Assembly: GCF_002860865.1 (NCBI RefSeq)
Contig: NZ_PKIE01000009.1
Span: forward strand, 2,501-51,231
Direction: 5' to 3'
Source of the DNA: Streptococcus mitis
Lineage (GTDB): Bacteria; Bacillota; Bacilli; Lactobacillales; Streptococcaceae
DNA: 48,731 bases
Shown here: piece by piece, positions 17,321 through 25,127 of the stretch
How the letters are laid out: each line of letters starts with the position of its first letter
Numbering within the stretch: the first letter of the stretch is position 1
Notes under the pieces: model-generated
Told to the model about the DNA's origin: nothing
The model's input: the letters and a program-made list of their open reading frames with translations, nothing else
The model's database searches: none
Position numbers and translations under genes: made by a program

Positions 17321-17647
17321 ATGAAAAAAATGATAACATTCTTGAAAAAAGCTAAGGTTAAAGCTTTCACACTTGTGGAAATGTTGGTGGTCTTACTCAT
17401 CATCAGTGTGCTTCTCTTACTCTTTGTACCTAATCTGACCAAGCAAAAAGAAGCAGTCAACGACAAAGGAAAAGCTGCTGTTGTTAAGGTGGTGGAAAGC
17501 CAGGCAGAGCTTTATAGCTTAGATAAAAATGAAGATGCTAGCCTAAGCAAGTTACAAGCAGATGGGCGAATCACAGAAGAACAGGCTAAAGCTTATAATG
17601 AATACTATACTAAAAATGGAGGGGCAAATCGTAAAGTCAATGATTAA
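17321..17647 (+). CDS. comGC: Major competence pilin ComGC (CglC)
   Basis: A 108-residue prepilin, the main subunit of the transformation pilus. Basic leader, then the prepilin peptidase site KVKA/FTLVEML, with the conserved Glu five residues after the cut and a hydrophobic helix (VVLLIISVLLLLFVP). The remaining 70 residues form the short globular head. The gene starts 1 nt after the comGB stop, preceded by GGAGG (AATATGGAGGTAAAT). Confidence 0.96.
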   Translation: MKKMITFLKKAKVKAFTLVEMLVVLLIISVLLLLFVPNLTKQKEAVNDKGKAAVVKVVESQAELYSLDKNEDASLSKLQADGRITEEQAKAYNEYYTKNGGANRKVND

Positions 17648-18044
17648 GGCCTTTACCATGCTTGAAAGTCTCCTGGTTTTGGGTCTTGTGAGTATTCTTG
17701 CCTTGGGCTTATCTGGCTCTGTCCAGTCCACTTTTGCGGCGGTAGAGGAGCAGATTTTCTTTATGGAATTTGAAGAACTCTATCGGGAAACCCAAAAACG
17801 CAGTGTAGCTAGTCAGCAAAAGACAAGTTTAAGCATAGACGGACAGACCATTAGAAATGGCATTCAAAAGCTGACAGTTCCTAAAGGAATTCAAGCACCA
17901 TCGGGACAAAGTATTACATTTGACCGAGCTGGGGGCAATTCGTCCCTAGCTAATGTTGAATTTCAGACCAGTAAAGGAACGATTCGCTATCAGTTATATC
18001 TAGGAAATGGAAAAATTAAACGCATTAAGGAAACAAAAAATTAG
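17640..18044 (+). CDS. comGD: Minor competence pilin ComGD (CglD)
   Basis: A 134-residue pseudopilin with a very short leader (MIKA) before FTMLESLLVLGLVSILALGL, which has the prepilin site and Glu5. ATG 17640 overlaps the comGC stop region by 8 bp. A GGAGGGG lies about 15 nt upstream, rather far, so translation may depend on coupling to comGC. An in-frame ATG at 17616 would add eight residues but has no ribosome site. The C-terminal part is a beta-rich head. It forms the pilus tip or initiation complex with ComGE-GG. Confidence 0.9.
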   Translation: MIKAFTMLESLLVLGLVSILALGLSGSVQSTFAAVEEQIFFMEFEELYRETQKRSVASQQKTSLSIDGQTIRNGIQKLTVPKGIQAPSGQSITFDRAGGNSSLANVEFQTSKGTIRYQLYLGNGKIKRIKETKN

Positions 18045-18309
18045 GGCAGTGATTTTACTGGAAGCAGTAGTGGCTCTAGCTATCTTTGCCAGCATCGCGA
18101 CCCTTCTTTTGGGACAAATTCAAAAAAATAGGCAAGAAGAAGCAAAAATCTTGCAAAAGGAAGAAGTCTTGAGGGTAGCTAAGATGGCCTTGCAGACAGG
18201 TCAAAATCAGGTAAAGATAAACGGAGTGGAGATTCAGGTGTTTTCTAGTGAAAAAGGATTGGAGGTCTACCATGGTTCAGAACAGTTGTTGGCTATCAAA
18301 GAGCCATAA
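18007..18309 (+). CDS. comGE: Minor competence pilin ComGE (CglE)
   Basis: A 100-residue pilin-like protein: basic N terminus ([14 protein letters not shown]), then [22 protein letters not shown] with the Glu of the pilin helix, followed by a coiled segment and small head. The prepilin site is degenerate compared with ComGC. It overlaps comGD by 38 bp and comGF by 38 bp, so the operon is tightly coupled. Confidence 0.9.
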   Translation: MEKLNALRKQKIRAVILLEAVVALAIFASIATLLLGQIQKNRQEEAKILQKEEVLRVAKMALQTGQNQVKINGVEIQVFSSEKGLEVYHGSEQLLAIKEP

Positions 18310-18733
18310 GGTCAAGGCTTTCACCTTGTTGGAATCACTGATTGCTCTCATTGTCATCAGTGGAAGTTTACTCCTCTTTCAAGCCATGAGTCAGCTCCTT
18401 ATTTCAGAAGTTCGCTACCAGCAACAAAGCGAGCAAAAGGAGTGGCTCTTGTTTGTGGACCAGCTGGAGGCAGAATTAGACCGTTCGCAATTCGAAAAAG
18501 TGGAGGGCAATCGCCTCTATATGAAGCAAGATGGCAAGGATATCGCTATGGGTAAATCCAAATCAGATGATTTTCGAAAAACTGATGCCAGTGGACGAGG
18601 ATATCAGCCTATGATTTATGGACTTAAATCTGCTCAGATTACAGAGGATAATCAACTGGTTCGTTTTCGTTTCCAGTTTCAAAAAGGCTTAGAAAGGGAG
18701 TTCATCTATCGTGTGGAAAAAGAAAAAAGTTAA
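18272..18733 (+). CDS. comGF: Minor competence pilin ComGF (CglF)
   Basis: A 153-residue pseudopilin with the site [24 protein letters not shown] and a longer beta-rich head. The start at 18272 (MVQNSCWLS) follows GGATTGGAGGT; an in-frame ATG 24 bp upstream has no such site. It overlaps comGE by 38 bp. Confidence 0.9.
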   Translation: MVQNSCWLSKSHKVKAFTLLESLIALIVISGSLLLFQAMSQLLISEVRYQQQSEQKEWLLFVDQLEAELDRSQFEKVEGNRLYMKQDGKDIAMGKSKSDDFRKTDASGRGYQPMIYGLKSAQITEDNQLVRFRFQFQKGLEREFIYRVEKEKS

Positions 18734-19124
18734 GGCAGGTGTTCTCATCTATGCAGTCACTATGGCAGCCATCTTTAGTCTTTTGTTACAATTTTACTTG
18801 AACCGACAGATCACCCACTATCAAGACTATGCTTTGAATAAAGAAAAGTTGATTGCTTTTGCTATGGCTAAGCGAACCAAAGATAAGGTTGAGCAAGAAA
18901 GTGGGGAACAGGCCTTTAATCTGGGTCAGGTGAGCTATCAAAATAAGAAAACAAGCTTAGTGACGACGGTTCGTTCGTCTAAGAGTCAATATGAATTCAT
19001 CTTTCCTTCCGTCAAAATAAAAGAAGAGAAAATAGAGAAAAAGGAAGAGGTAGCGACCGATTCAAGCGAAAAAGTGGAGAAGAAAAAATCAGAAGAGAAG
19101 CCTGAAAAGAAAGAGAATTCCTAG
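18711..19124 (+). CDS. comGG: Competence pilus protein ComGG (CglG)
   Basis: A 137-residue last comG product: basic start ([10 protein letters not shown]), hydrophobic helix [20 protein letters not shown], then a head and a C-terminal tail of about 40 residues that is almost only Lys and Glu. GTG start at 18711, 23 bp inside comGF, with AGAAAGGGAG upstream. The charged tail may be disordered. I see no T-run hairpin directly after the stop. Confidence 0.9.
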   Translation: MWKKKKVKAGVLIYAVTMAAIFSLLLQFYLNRQITHYQDYALNKEKLIAFAMAKRTKDKVEQESGEQAFNLGQVSYQNKKTSLVTTVRSSKSQYEFIFPSVKIKEEKIEKKEEVATDSSEKVEKKKSEEKPEKKENS

Positions 19125-19142
19125 CCAATCAAGCTACTTTGT

Positions 19143-19156
19143 GCTAAACTAAAAAT
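19143..19156 (+). promoter_or_regulatory. Extended -10 directly before the methyltransferase ATG (leaderless)
   Basis: TGC TAAACT, then 6 nt, then ATG 19157. No Shine-Dalgarno and no strong -35. Confidence 0.55.
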
Positions 19157-19744
19157 ATGAAACATGATTTTAACCACAAAGCAGAAACTTTTGATTCCCC
19201 TAAAAATATCTTCCTTGCAAACTTGGTTTGTCAAGCAGTCGAGAAACAGATTGATCTTCTATCAGACAAAGAAATTTTGGATTTCGGTGGAGGGACGGGT
19301 CTATTAGCCTTGCCCCTAGCCAAGCAAGCCAAGTTCGTTACTCTTGTAGACATTTCTGAGAAAATGCTGGAGCAAGCTCGTTTGAAAGCGGAGCAGCAAG
19401 AAAGTAAGAATATCCAGTTTTTGGAGCAAGATTTACTGGCAAATCCCTTGGAGCAAGAGTTTGATCTCATTGTTGTTTGTCGTGTTCTTCACCATATGCC
19501 TGATTTGGATGCGACTCTCTCACTGTTTCATCAACATTTGAAGGAAGATGGACAACTCTTCCTTGCTGATTTTACCAAGACAGAAGCTAACCATCATGGA
19601 TTTGATTTAGCTGAACTGGAAAACAAGCTAATTCAGCACGGTTTTTCATCTGTGCATAGTCAGATTCTCTATAGCGCTGAAGACCTGTTTCAAGGAAATT
19701 ACTCAGAACTCTTTTTAACAGTAGCCCAAAAATCACTCGCCTAG
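19157..19744 (+). CDS. Class I SAM-dependent methyltransferase
   Basis: A 195-residue Rossmann methyltransferase. Motif I is ILDFGGGTGLLALPLA, the acidic end of strand 2 is VTLVDISEKML, and motif IV is FDLIVVCRVLHHM. Methyltransf_11/25-like proteins of this size act on small molecules or quinone-like substrates; the actual substrate is unknown. It lies 32 bp after comGG but has its own extended -10 immediately before the ATG, so it need not depend on competence. A terminator overlaps its last codons. Confidence 0.85.
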   Translation: MKHDFNHKAETFDSPKNIFLANLVCQAVEKQIDLLSDKEILDFGGGTGLLALPLAKQAKFVTLVDISEKMLEQARLKAEQQESKNIQFLEQDLLANPLEQEFDLIVVCRVLHHMPDLDATLSLFHQHLKEDGQLFLADFTKTEANHHGFDLAELENKLIQHGFSSVHSQILYSAEDLFQGNYSELFLTVAQKSLA

Positions 19745-19762
19745 TCAGGGAGTGATTTTTCT
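19728..19762 (+). terminator. Rho-independent terminator of the methyltransferase gene
   Basis: Perfect 11-bp stem AAAAATCACTC/GAGTGATTTTT (19728-19738/19750-19760). The 5' arm overlaps the coding end. Confidence 0.8.
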
Positions 19763-19789
19763 ATAAGGATGGAAAAAAGAAGGGAAATT

Positions 19790-19804
19790 TGATAAGATAG
19801 GAAT
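19790..19804 (+). promoter_or_regulatory. Extended -10 directly before the YtxK-like ATG (leaderless)
   Basis: TGA TAAGAT, then AGGAAT, then ATG 19805. AGGA is only 2 nt from the ATG, too close to act as a normal Shine-Dalgarno. Confidence 0.55.
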
Positions 19805-20758
19805 ATGGATTTTGAAAAAATTGAACAAGCTTATACGTATTTATTAGAGAATGTCCAAGTCATCCAAAGTGATTTGGCGACCAATTTTTATGATGCCTTG
19901 GTGGAGCAAAACAGCATCTATTTGGATGGTGAGACTGAGTTAGAGCAGGTCAAGGAAAACAATCAGGCCCTTAAGCGTTTGGCACTTCGTAAGGAAGAAT
20001 GGCTCAAGACCTACCAGTTTCTCTTGATGAAGGCTGGGCAGACAGAGCCCCTACAGGCCAATCACCAGTTTACGCCAGATGCCATTGCTTTGCTTTTGGT
20101 GTTTATTGTGGAAGAGTTGTCTCAAAAGGAGGAAATCACTATCCTCGAAATGGGTTCCGGAATGGGAATTCTAGGCGCTACTTTCTTGACCTCGCTTGAT
20201 AAAAAGGTGGATTACTTGGGAATGGAAGTGGATGATTTGCTGATTGATTTGGCGGCTAGTATGGCAGATGTAATTGGTTTGCAGGCTGGCTTTGTCCAAG
20301 GAGATGCCGTTCGTCCACAAATGCTCAAAGAAAGCGATGTGGTCATCAGCGACTTGCCTGTCGGTTATTATCCTGATGATGCCGTTGCGTCGCGCCATCA
20401 AGTTGCTTCTAGTCAAGAACATACCTACGCTCATCACTTGCTCATGGAACAAGGACTTAAGTATCTCAAGTCAGATGGATACGCTATTTTTCTCGCTCCG
20501 AGTGATTTGTTGACCAGCCCTCAAAGTGATTTGTTGAAAGGCTGGTTGAAAGAGGAAGCGAGTCTGGTAGCCATGATTAGTTTGCCTGAAAATCTTTTTG
20601 CCAGTGCTAAACAATCCAAGACCATTTTTATCTTACAGAAGAAAAGTGAAACAGCAGTAGAGCCTTTTGTTTATCCACTTGCTAGCTTGCAAGATGCAAG
20701 TGTTTTAATGAAATTTAAAGAAAATTTTCAAAAATGGACTCAAGGTACTGAAATATAA
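19805..20758 (+). CDS. YtxK-like class I methyltransferase (N6-DNA-methylase fold)
   Basis: A 317-residue protein with an N-terminal helical domain (about 1-95) and a SAM-binding domain of the N6-adenine DNA methylase type: ILEMGSGMGILGATFL (motif I), GMEVDDLLIDLA, and ISDLPVGYYPDD in the place of the catalytic NPPY. The NPPY-like motif is altered to DLPVGYY, so true DNA methylation is uncertain. It is not a restriction-modification gene; no endonuclease is nearby. The family is conserved upstream of ackA in streptococci and bacilli, as here. Confidence 0.85.
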   Translation: MDFEKIEQAYTYLLENVQVIQSDLATNFYDALVEQNSIYLDGETELEQVKENNQALKRLALRKEEWLKTYQFLLMKAGQTEPLQANHQFTPDAIALLLVFIVEELSQKEEITILEMGSGMGILGATFLTSLDKKVDYLGMEVDDLLIDLAASMADVIGLQAGFVQGDAVRPQMLKESDVVISDLPVGYYPDDAVASRHQVASSQEHTYAHHLLMEQGLKYLKSDGYAIFLAPSDLLTSPQSDLLKGWLKEEASLVAMISLPENLFASAKQSKTIFILQKKSETAVEPFVYPLASLQDASVLMKFKENFQKWTQGTEI

Positions 20759-20767
20759 AATAGATTT

Positions 20768-20776
20768 TGTTATAAT
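20768..20776 (+). promoter_or_regulatory. Extended -10 (TGT TATAAT) of ackA
   Basis: TATAAT (20771-20776) after TGT, about 33 nt before the ackA ATG. Confidence 0.7.
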
Positions 20777-20779
20777 AGA

Positions 20780-20793
20780 TGAAAACGCTTGAA
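20780..20793. promoter_or_regulatory. cre-like CcpA site in the ackA leader
   Basis: TGAAAACGCTTGAA matches the cre consensus with two mismatches at the 3' side and a perfect CG core. It lies just after the predicted start site. Confidence 0.5.
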
Positions 20794-20808
20794 AAGGGGT
20801 ATCGTGTT

Positions 20809-21999
20809 ATGACAAAAACAATTGCAATCAATGCAGGAAGTTCAAGTTTAAAATGGCAATTATATTTAATGCCAGAAGAAAAAGTATTGGCGAAAGGTTT
20901 GATTGAACGTATCGGTTTGAAAGATTCAATTTCAACTGTAAAATTTGACGGCCGTTCTGAACAACAAATTTTGGATATCGAAAATCACACACAAGCTGTT
21001 AAAATTTTATTGGATGACTTGATTCGTTTCGATATTATCAAGGCTTATGACGAGATTACAGGTGTTGGACACCGTGTTGTTGCTGGTGGAGAATATTTCA
21101 AAGAATCAACAGTCGTTGAGGGAGATGTTTTAGAAAAAGTTGAAGAGTTGAGCTTGTTGGCTCCTCTCCACAATCCAGCTAATGCAGCAGGTGTTCGTGC
21201 CTTCAAGGAATTATTGCCAGACATCACCAGTGTAGTTGTTTTTGATACTTCATTCCACACAAGTATGCCAGAGAAAGCTTATCGCTACCCTCTCCCAACA
21301 AAATATTACACAGAAAACAAGGTTCGTAAATATGGTGCCCACGGTACAAGTCACCAGTTTGTAGCAGGAGAAGCCGCAAAACTTTTGGGACGTCCATTAG
21401 AAGACTTGAAATTGATTACTTGCCACATCGGTAATGGTGCTTCTATTACAGCTGTTAAGGGTGGTCAATCTGTCGATACTTCAATGGGATTCACTCCACT
21501 TGGTGGTGTGATGATGGGAACTCGTACAGGGGATATTGACCCAGCTATCATTCCTTATTTAATGCAATATACAGAGGACTTTAACACGCCTGAGGATATT
21601 AGTCACGTCCTTAATCGTGAATCAGGGCTTATGGGTGTTTCAGGCAAATCTAGTGATATGCGCGATGTGATTGCTGCTATGGAAGAAGGGGACCACGATG
21701 CCACTTTGGCTTATGAAATGTATGTTGACCGTATCCAAAAACATATCGGTCAATACCTTGCAGTCTTAAATGGAGCAGATGCTATTATCTTTACTGCAGG
21801 TATCGGTGAAAATTCTGCAAACGTACGTGAAGATGTTATCTCAGGTATCTCTTGGTTTGGCTGTGATGTTGATCCAGAGAAGAACGTCTTTGGCGTGACA
21901 GGAGACATCTCAACAGAGGCAGCGAAGATTCGTGTTTTGGTTATTCCAACAGATGAAGAATTGGTCATTGCCCGTGACGTTGAACGCTTGAAAAAATAA
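20809..21999 (+). CDS. ackA: Acetate kinase
   Basis: A 396-residue ASKHA-fold kinase that makes ATP and acetate from acetyl phosphate, the ATP-yielding step of acetate fermentation. Family signatures are [12 protein letters not shown] near the N terminus, and later [10 protein letters not shown] and [10 protein letters not shown]. The ATG at 20809 was preferred to one 30 bp upstream because the family starts at (M)[12 protein letters not shown] and AAAAGGGG precedes it; the upstream region holds the cre-like site. Confidence 0.97.
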   Translation: MTKTIAINAGSSSLKWQLYLMPEEKVLAKGLIERIGLKDSISTVKFDGRSEQQILDIENHTQAVKILLDDLIRFDIIKAYDEITGVGHRVVAGGEYFKESTVVEGDVLEKVEELSLLAPLHNPANAAGVRAFKELLPDITSVVVFDTSFHTSMPEKAYRYPLPTKYYTENKVRKYGAHGTSHQFVAGEAAKLLGRPLEDLKLITCHIGNGASITAVKGGQSVDTSMGFTPLGGVMMGTRTGDIDPAIIPYLMQYTEDFNTPEDISHVLNRESGLMGVSGKSSDMRDVIAAMEEGDHDATLAYEMYVDRIQKHIGQYLAVLNGADAIIFTAGIGENSANVREDVISGISWFGCDVDPEKNVFGVTGDISTEAAKIRVLVIPTDEELVIARDVERLKK

Positions 22000-22025
22000 G
22001 TAAAACTAGAAAAAATATTTAGTAC

Positions 22026-22063
22026 AAGGAGTTGGGAAAGAGATTTTTCCAGCTTCTTTTTCT
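22026..22063 (+). terminator. Terminator of ackA
   Basis: A stem of about 13 bp (22026-22039/22046-22058, one bulged G, some G-U), followed by CTTTTTC. Confidence 0.65.
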
Positions 22064-22091
22064 GATGGAAATGTCCAAAACCTTGCTATGA

Positions 22092-22119
22092 TTGGCTTTT
22101 TTGAAAAATATGGTATAAT
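22092..22119 (+). promoter_or_regulatory. Promoter of rnpA-yidC-khpB
   Basis: -35 TTGGCT (22092-22097), 16-bp spacer ending in TGG, -10 TATAAT (22114-22119). Confidence 0.7.
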
Positions 22120-22148
22120 AGTAGTAATTTAATAGATGGAGTTGAGTT

Positions 22149-22520
22149 TTGAAGAAAAACTTTCGTGTAAAAAGAGAGAAAGATTTTAAGGCGATTTTCA
22201 AGGAAGGGACAAGTTTTGCCAATCGCAAATTTGTTGTCTACCAATTAGAAAACCAGAAAAACCATTTTCGAGTAGGTCTATCAGTTAGTAAAAAACTTGG
22301 GAATGCCGTCACTAGAAATCAAATTAAGCGACGGATTCGGCATATTATCCAGAATGCAAAAGGGAGTCTGGTAGAAGATGTCGATTTTGTTGTCATTGCT
22401 CGAAAAGGAGTCGAAACCTTGGGATACGCAGAGATGGAGAAAAATCTACTCCACGTATTAAAATTATCAAAGATTTACCAGGAAGGAAATGGGAGTGAAA
22501 AAGAAACTACAGTTGACTAG
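22149..22520 (+). CDS. rnpA: Ribonuclease P protein component
   Basis: A 123-residue basic protein that binds the RNase P RNA for 5' maturation of tRNAs. It has the [16 protein letters not shown] start and the diagnostic RNR-like segment [16 protein letters not shown]. The start is TTG at 22149, with a GGAG about 8-10 nt upstream and the conserved N terminus beginning there. In streptococci rnpA lies with yidC and jag/khpB away from dnaA, as here; yidC overlaps its end. Confidence 0.95.
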   Translation: MKKNFRVKREKDFKAIFKEGTSFANRKFVVYQLENQKNHFRVGLSVSKKLGNAVTRNQIKRRIRHIIQNAKGSLVEDVDFVVIARKGVETLGYAEMEKNLLHVLKLSKIYQEGNGSEKETTVD

Positions 22521-23319
22521 TTTGCTAGGACTGTCCCTATTTATCATGACAGCCTGTGCAACAAATGGGACAACTAGCGATATTACAGCCGAATCGGCTG
22601 ATTTTTGGAGTAAATTTGTTTACTTCTTTGCGGAAATCATTCGCTTTTTATCGTTTGATATCAGTATCGGAGTGGGGATTATTCTCTTTACGGTCTTGAT
22701 TCGTACAGTTCTATTGCCGGTCTTTCAAGTGCAAATGGTGGCTTCTAGAAAAATGCAAGAAGCTCAACCACGCATTAAGGCGCTTCGAGAACAATATCCA
22801 GGTCGAGATATGGAAAGCAGAACCAAGCTAGAGCAAGAAATGCGTAAAGTCTTTAAAGAAATGGGTGTCAGACAGTCGGATTCTCTTTGGCCGATTTTGA
22901 TTCAGATGCCGGTTATCTTGGCCTTGTTCCAAGCTCTATCAAGAGTTGACTTTTTAAAGACAGGTCATTTCTTATGGATTAACCTTGGTGGTGTGGATAC
23001 AACCCTTGTTCTTCCGATTTTAGCGGCAGTATTTACCTTTTTAAGTACTTGGTTGTCCAACAAAGCCTTGTCTGAGCGTAATGGTGCTACGACTGCGATG
23101 ATGTATGGGATTCCAGTCTTGATTTTTATCTTTGGGGTTTATGCTCCAAGCGGAGTAGCGCTCTACTGGGCAGTGTCTAATGCTTATCAAGTCTTGCAAA
23201 CCTATTTCTTGAACAATCCATTCAAGATTATCGCAGAGCGAGAGGCAGTAGTTCAGGCACAGAAAGATTTGGAAAATAGAAAAAGAAAAGCCAAGAAAAA
23301 GGCTCAGAAAACGAAATAA
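22495..23319 (+). CDS. yidC: Membrane protein insertase YidC (lipoprotein type)
   Basis: A 274-residue YidC/Oxa1/Alb3 insertase. The N terminus is a lipoprotein signal ending in IMTAC (lipobox Cys about residue 20). The core has about five helices, the first with [18 protein letters not shown], whose Arg is the conserved groove residue, then a helical hairpin rich in charged residues ([15 protein letters not shown]), and [17 protein letters not shown]. The C-terminal tail is very basic ([12 protein letters not shown]), suited to ribosome contact. GTG 22495 is preferred to ATG 22489 because AGGAAGGA lies 8 nt away. Overlaps rnpA. Confidence 0.95.
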   Translation: MKKKLQLTSLLGLSLFIMTACATNGTTSDITAESADFWSKFVYFFAEIIRFLSFDISIGVGIILFTVLIRTVLLPVFQVQMVASRKMQEAQPRIKALREQYPGRDMESRTKLEQEMRKVFKEMGVRQSDSLWPILIQMPVILALFQALSRVDFLKTGHFLWINLGGVDTTLVLPILAAVFTFLSTWLSNKALSERNGATTAMMYGIPVLIFIFGVYAPSGVALYWAVSNAYQVLQTYFLNNPFKIIAEREAVVQAQKDLENRKRKAKKKAQKTK

Positions 23320-23336
23320 TAAGGAGGAATCTGGTA

Positions 23337-24323
23337 ATGGTAGTATTTACAGGTTCAACTGTTGAAGAAGCAATCCAGAAAGGATTGAAAGAATTAGATA
23401 TTCCAAGAATGAAGGCTCATATCAAAGTCATTTCTCGCGAGAAAAAAGGATTTCTTGGTTTATTTGGTAAAAAACCAGCCCAAGTGGATATCGATGCTAT
23501 TAGTGAAACGACAGTTGTAAAAGCAAACCAACAAGCTGTAAAGGGAGTTCCAAAACAAATCAATGATTTGAATGAGCCTGTTAAAACAGTCAGTGAAGCA
23601 ACTGTTGATTTGGGTCATGTTGTAGAAGCAATTAAAAAGATTGAAGAGGAAGGCCAAGGTATTTCTGATGAAGTCAAGGCTGAAATCTTAAAACATGAAA
23701 GACATGCCAGCACTATCTTGGAAGAAACTGGTCACATTGAGATTTTAAATGAATTACAACTTGAAGAAACTGCTCTCGAAGAAGTAGAAACGCCTATTAT
23801 TGAAAACCAAGCTGAGCAAACTGAAAGTCAAGAACTAGAAGACTTGGGCTTGAAGGTTGAACCGAGCTTTGATATTGAACAAGTAGCTACGGAAGTAACG
23901 ACTTATGTTCAAACGATTATTGATGACATGGATGTTGAGGCCACACTTTCAAATGATTATAACCGTCGTAGCATCAATCTACAAATTGATACTAACGAAC
24001 CAGGTCGTATTATCGGCTACCATGGTAAAGTTTTGAAGGCCTTGCAACTGTTGGCTCAAAATTATCTTTACAACCGCTATTCAAGAACCTTCTATATCAC
24101 TATTAATGTCAATGATTATGTCGAACACCGTGCAGAAGTCTTGCAGACCTATGCTCAAAAATTGGCGACTCGTGTTTTGGAAGAAGGTCGCAGTCATCAG
24201 ACAGATCCAATGTCGAATAGCGAACGCAAGATTATCCACCGTATTATTTCGCGTATGGATGGCGTGACCAGTTACTCTGAAGGTGACGAGCCCAATCGCT
24301 ATGTCGTTGTAGATACAGAATAA
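23337..24323 (+). CDS. khpB: RNA-binding protein KhpB (Jag/EloR)
   Basis: A 328-residue protein with three parts: N-terminal Jag-N domain (about 1-52, TGSTVEEAIQKGLKELD ... GFLGLFGKKPAQV), a long acidic Glu-rich linker (about 55-185), then KH (NEPGRIIGYHGKVLKALQLLAQN) and R3H (SERKIIHRIISRMDGVTSYSEG, with R-x3-H) domains. Established knowledge: in pneumococcus it acts with KhpA on RNA and controls cell elongation, and is a StkP substrate. It follows yidC by 17 bp with AAGGAGG. Confidence 0.95.
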   Translation: MVVFTGSTVEEAIQKGLKELDIPRMKAHIKVISREKKGFLGLFGKKPAQVDIDAISETTVVKANQQAVKGVPKQINDLNEPVKTVSEATVDLGHVVEAIKKIEEEGQGISDEVKAEILKHERHASTILEETGHIEILNELQLEETALEEVETPIIENQAEQTESQELEDLGLKVEPSFDIEQVATEVTTYVQTIIDDMDVEATLSNDYNRRSINLQIDTNEPGRIIGYHGKVLKALQLLAQNYLYNRYSRTFYITINVNDYVEHRAEVLQTYAQKLATRVLEEGRSHQTDPMSNSERKIIHRIISRMDGVTSYSEGDEPNRYVVVDTE

Positions 24324-24326
24324 GTA

Positions 24327-24350
24327 AAATCAGGGTTCTCCTGATTTTTT
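24327..24350 (+). terminator. Rho-independent terminator of the rnpA-yidC-khpB unit
   Basis: AAATCAGG/CCTGATTT (24327-24334/24340-24347) and T run. Confidence 0.82.
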
Positions 24351-24373
24351 GCTAGCTAGAGGAGATTAAACTA

Positions 24374-24997
24374 ATGTTGAATAAGATAATAGACTATTTA
24401 GATTTTGCTGGTTTGCAGTACCGTAATCCTGATAAAGCGAGAGAAGAACGAGAGAAAATGCTGGACTTCCGCCACAAAGGTCAAGAGGCACGAAAGGCTT
24501 TTACAGAACTGGCCAAAGTCTTTCAAGCAAGCCATACAGAATGGCAACTCCAACAGACTAGCCAGTGGATGAATCAAGCCCAGCGTTTGCGACCGCATTT
24601 CTGGGCTTATCTACAGAGTGAGGGGAAAGTGACAGAGCCTATGCTAGCCTTACGTTTGTACGGGGATCCTTCTGAGTTTGGTATTTCCTTAGAGGTCAGT
24701 TTCATAGAGCGCAAGAAAGATGAGCAAACTTTAGGCAAGCAGGCCAAGGTCCTAGAAGTTCCAGTGGTAGAAGGGATTTATTATCTAGCCTACTCTAATG
24801 GTCAAAGTCAACGGTGGGAGGCGAACGAAGAAAATCGTCGTACTTTGCGTGAGAAGGTAAGCAGTCAAGAAATCCGAAAAGTGTTAGTGAAGGCAGATGT
24901 TTCTGTGACAGAAAATTCATCTGAAGAAGATATCGTGGAAAATTTACTGAAATCTTATGATAAAATTCTTCCATTTTATCTAGCTACGAGAAACTAA
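24374..24997 (+). CDS. Uncharacterised protein (207 aa)
   Basis: I do not recognise a function. A soluble 207-residue protein with no signal peptide or membrane segment. The N-terminal half is helical and highly charged (KAREEREKMLDFRHKGQEARKAFTELAK); the middle has a beta-like region LALRLYGDPSEFGISLEVSFIERKK and VEGIYYLAYSNGQSQRWE; the end is acidic. ATG follows TAGAGGAGATTAAACTA. It lies between the khpB terminator and the ula promoter and seems to be a single gene; it may use read-through from khpB, as no clear promoter is visible. Confidence 0.78.
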   Translation: MLNKIIDYLDFAGLQYRNPDKAREEREKMLDFRHKGQEARKAFTELAKVFQASHTEWQLQQTSQWMNQAQRLRPHFWAYLQSEGKVTEPMLALRLYGDPSEFGISLEVSFIERKKDEQTLGKQAKVLEVPVVEGIYYLAYSNGQSQRWEANEENRRTLREKVSSQEIRKVLVKADVSVTENSSEEDIVENLLKSYDKILPFYLATRN

Positions 24998-25024
24998 GCT
25001 AATCATTAAAATATCATAAATCAT

Positions 25025-25069
25025 ACAGTCCAAGAGTGAACAGTCCGCTGTGTAATTCTTGGTCTTTTT
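25025..25069. promoter_or_regulatory. ula dyad element 1 (candidate UlaR operator; may also terminate transcription)
   Basis: ACAGTCCAA ... GAACA ... CTGTGT ... CTTGGTCTTTTT with dyad symmetry CCAAGA/TCTTGG. The same element, without gaps, lies before ulaG, and both end 26 nt before their -10. The T-rich end also gives a terminator shape for the upstream gene. Confidence 0.6.
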
Positions 25070-25082
25070 GTTTACGCTTTCA
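25069..25082. promoter_or_regulatory. cre-like CcpA site at the ulaA promoter
   Basis: TGTTTACGCTTTCA; its reverse complement TGAAAGCGTAAACA fits cre with one deviation. It lies between the dyad element and the -10. Confidence 0.6.
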
Positions 25083-25087
25083 AAGTA

Positions 25088-25093
25088 TATAAT
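25088..25093 (+). promoter_or_regulatory. -10 element of the ulaA-F operon
   Basis: TATAAT; the -35 is poor, as expected for an activator-dependent promoter. Confidence 0.65.
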
Positions 25094-25127
25094 AAACCTA
25101 CAAAAACAATTAAAAAGGAGAACAATT

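Noticed and set aside
17562..17639. Longer N terminus for ComGD
   Set aside because: It would bury the prepilin site behind about 26 extra residues and lies inside comGC; the short leader start at 17640 fits the family better.
19805..20758. Restriction-modification methylase
   Set aside because: No endonuclease or specificity gene nearby, the NPPY motif is altered, and the context (before ackA) is the conserved YtxK-like one.
19157..20758. Late competence genes co-transcribed with comG
   Set aside because: Both methyltransferase genes have their own extended -10 directly before the ATG, and a terminator lies between them. Read-through from comGG remains possible.
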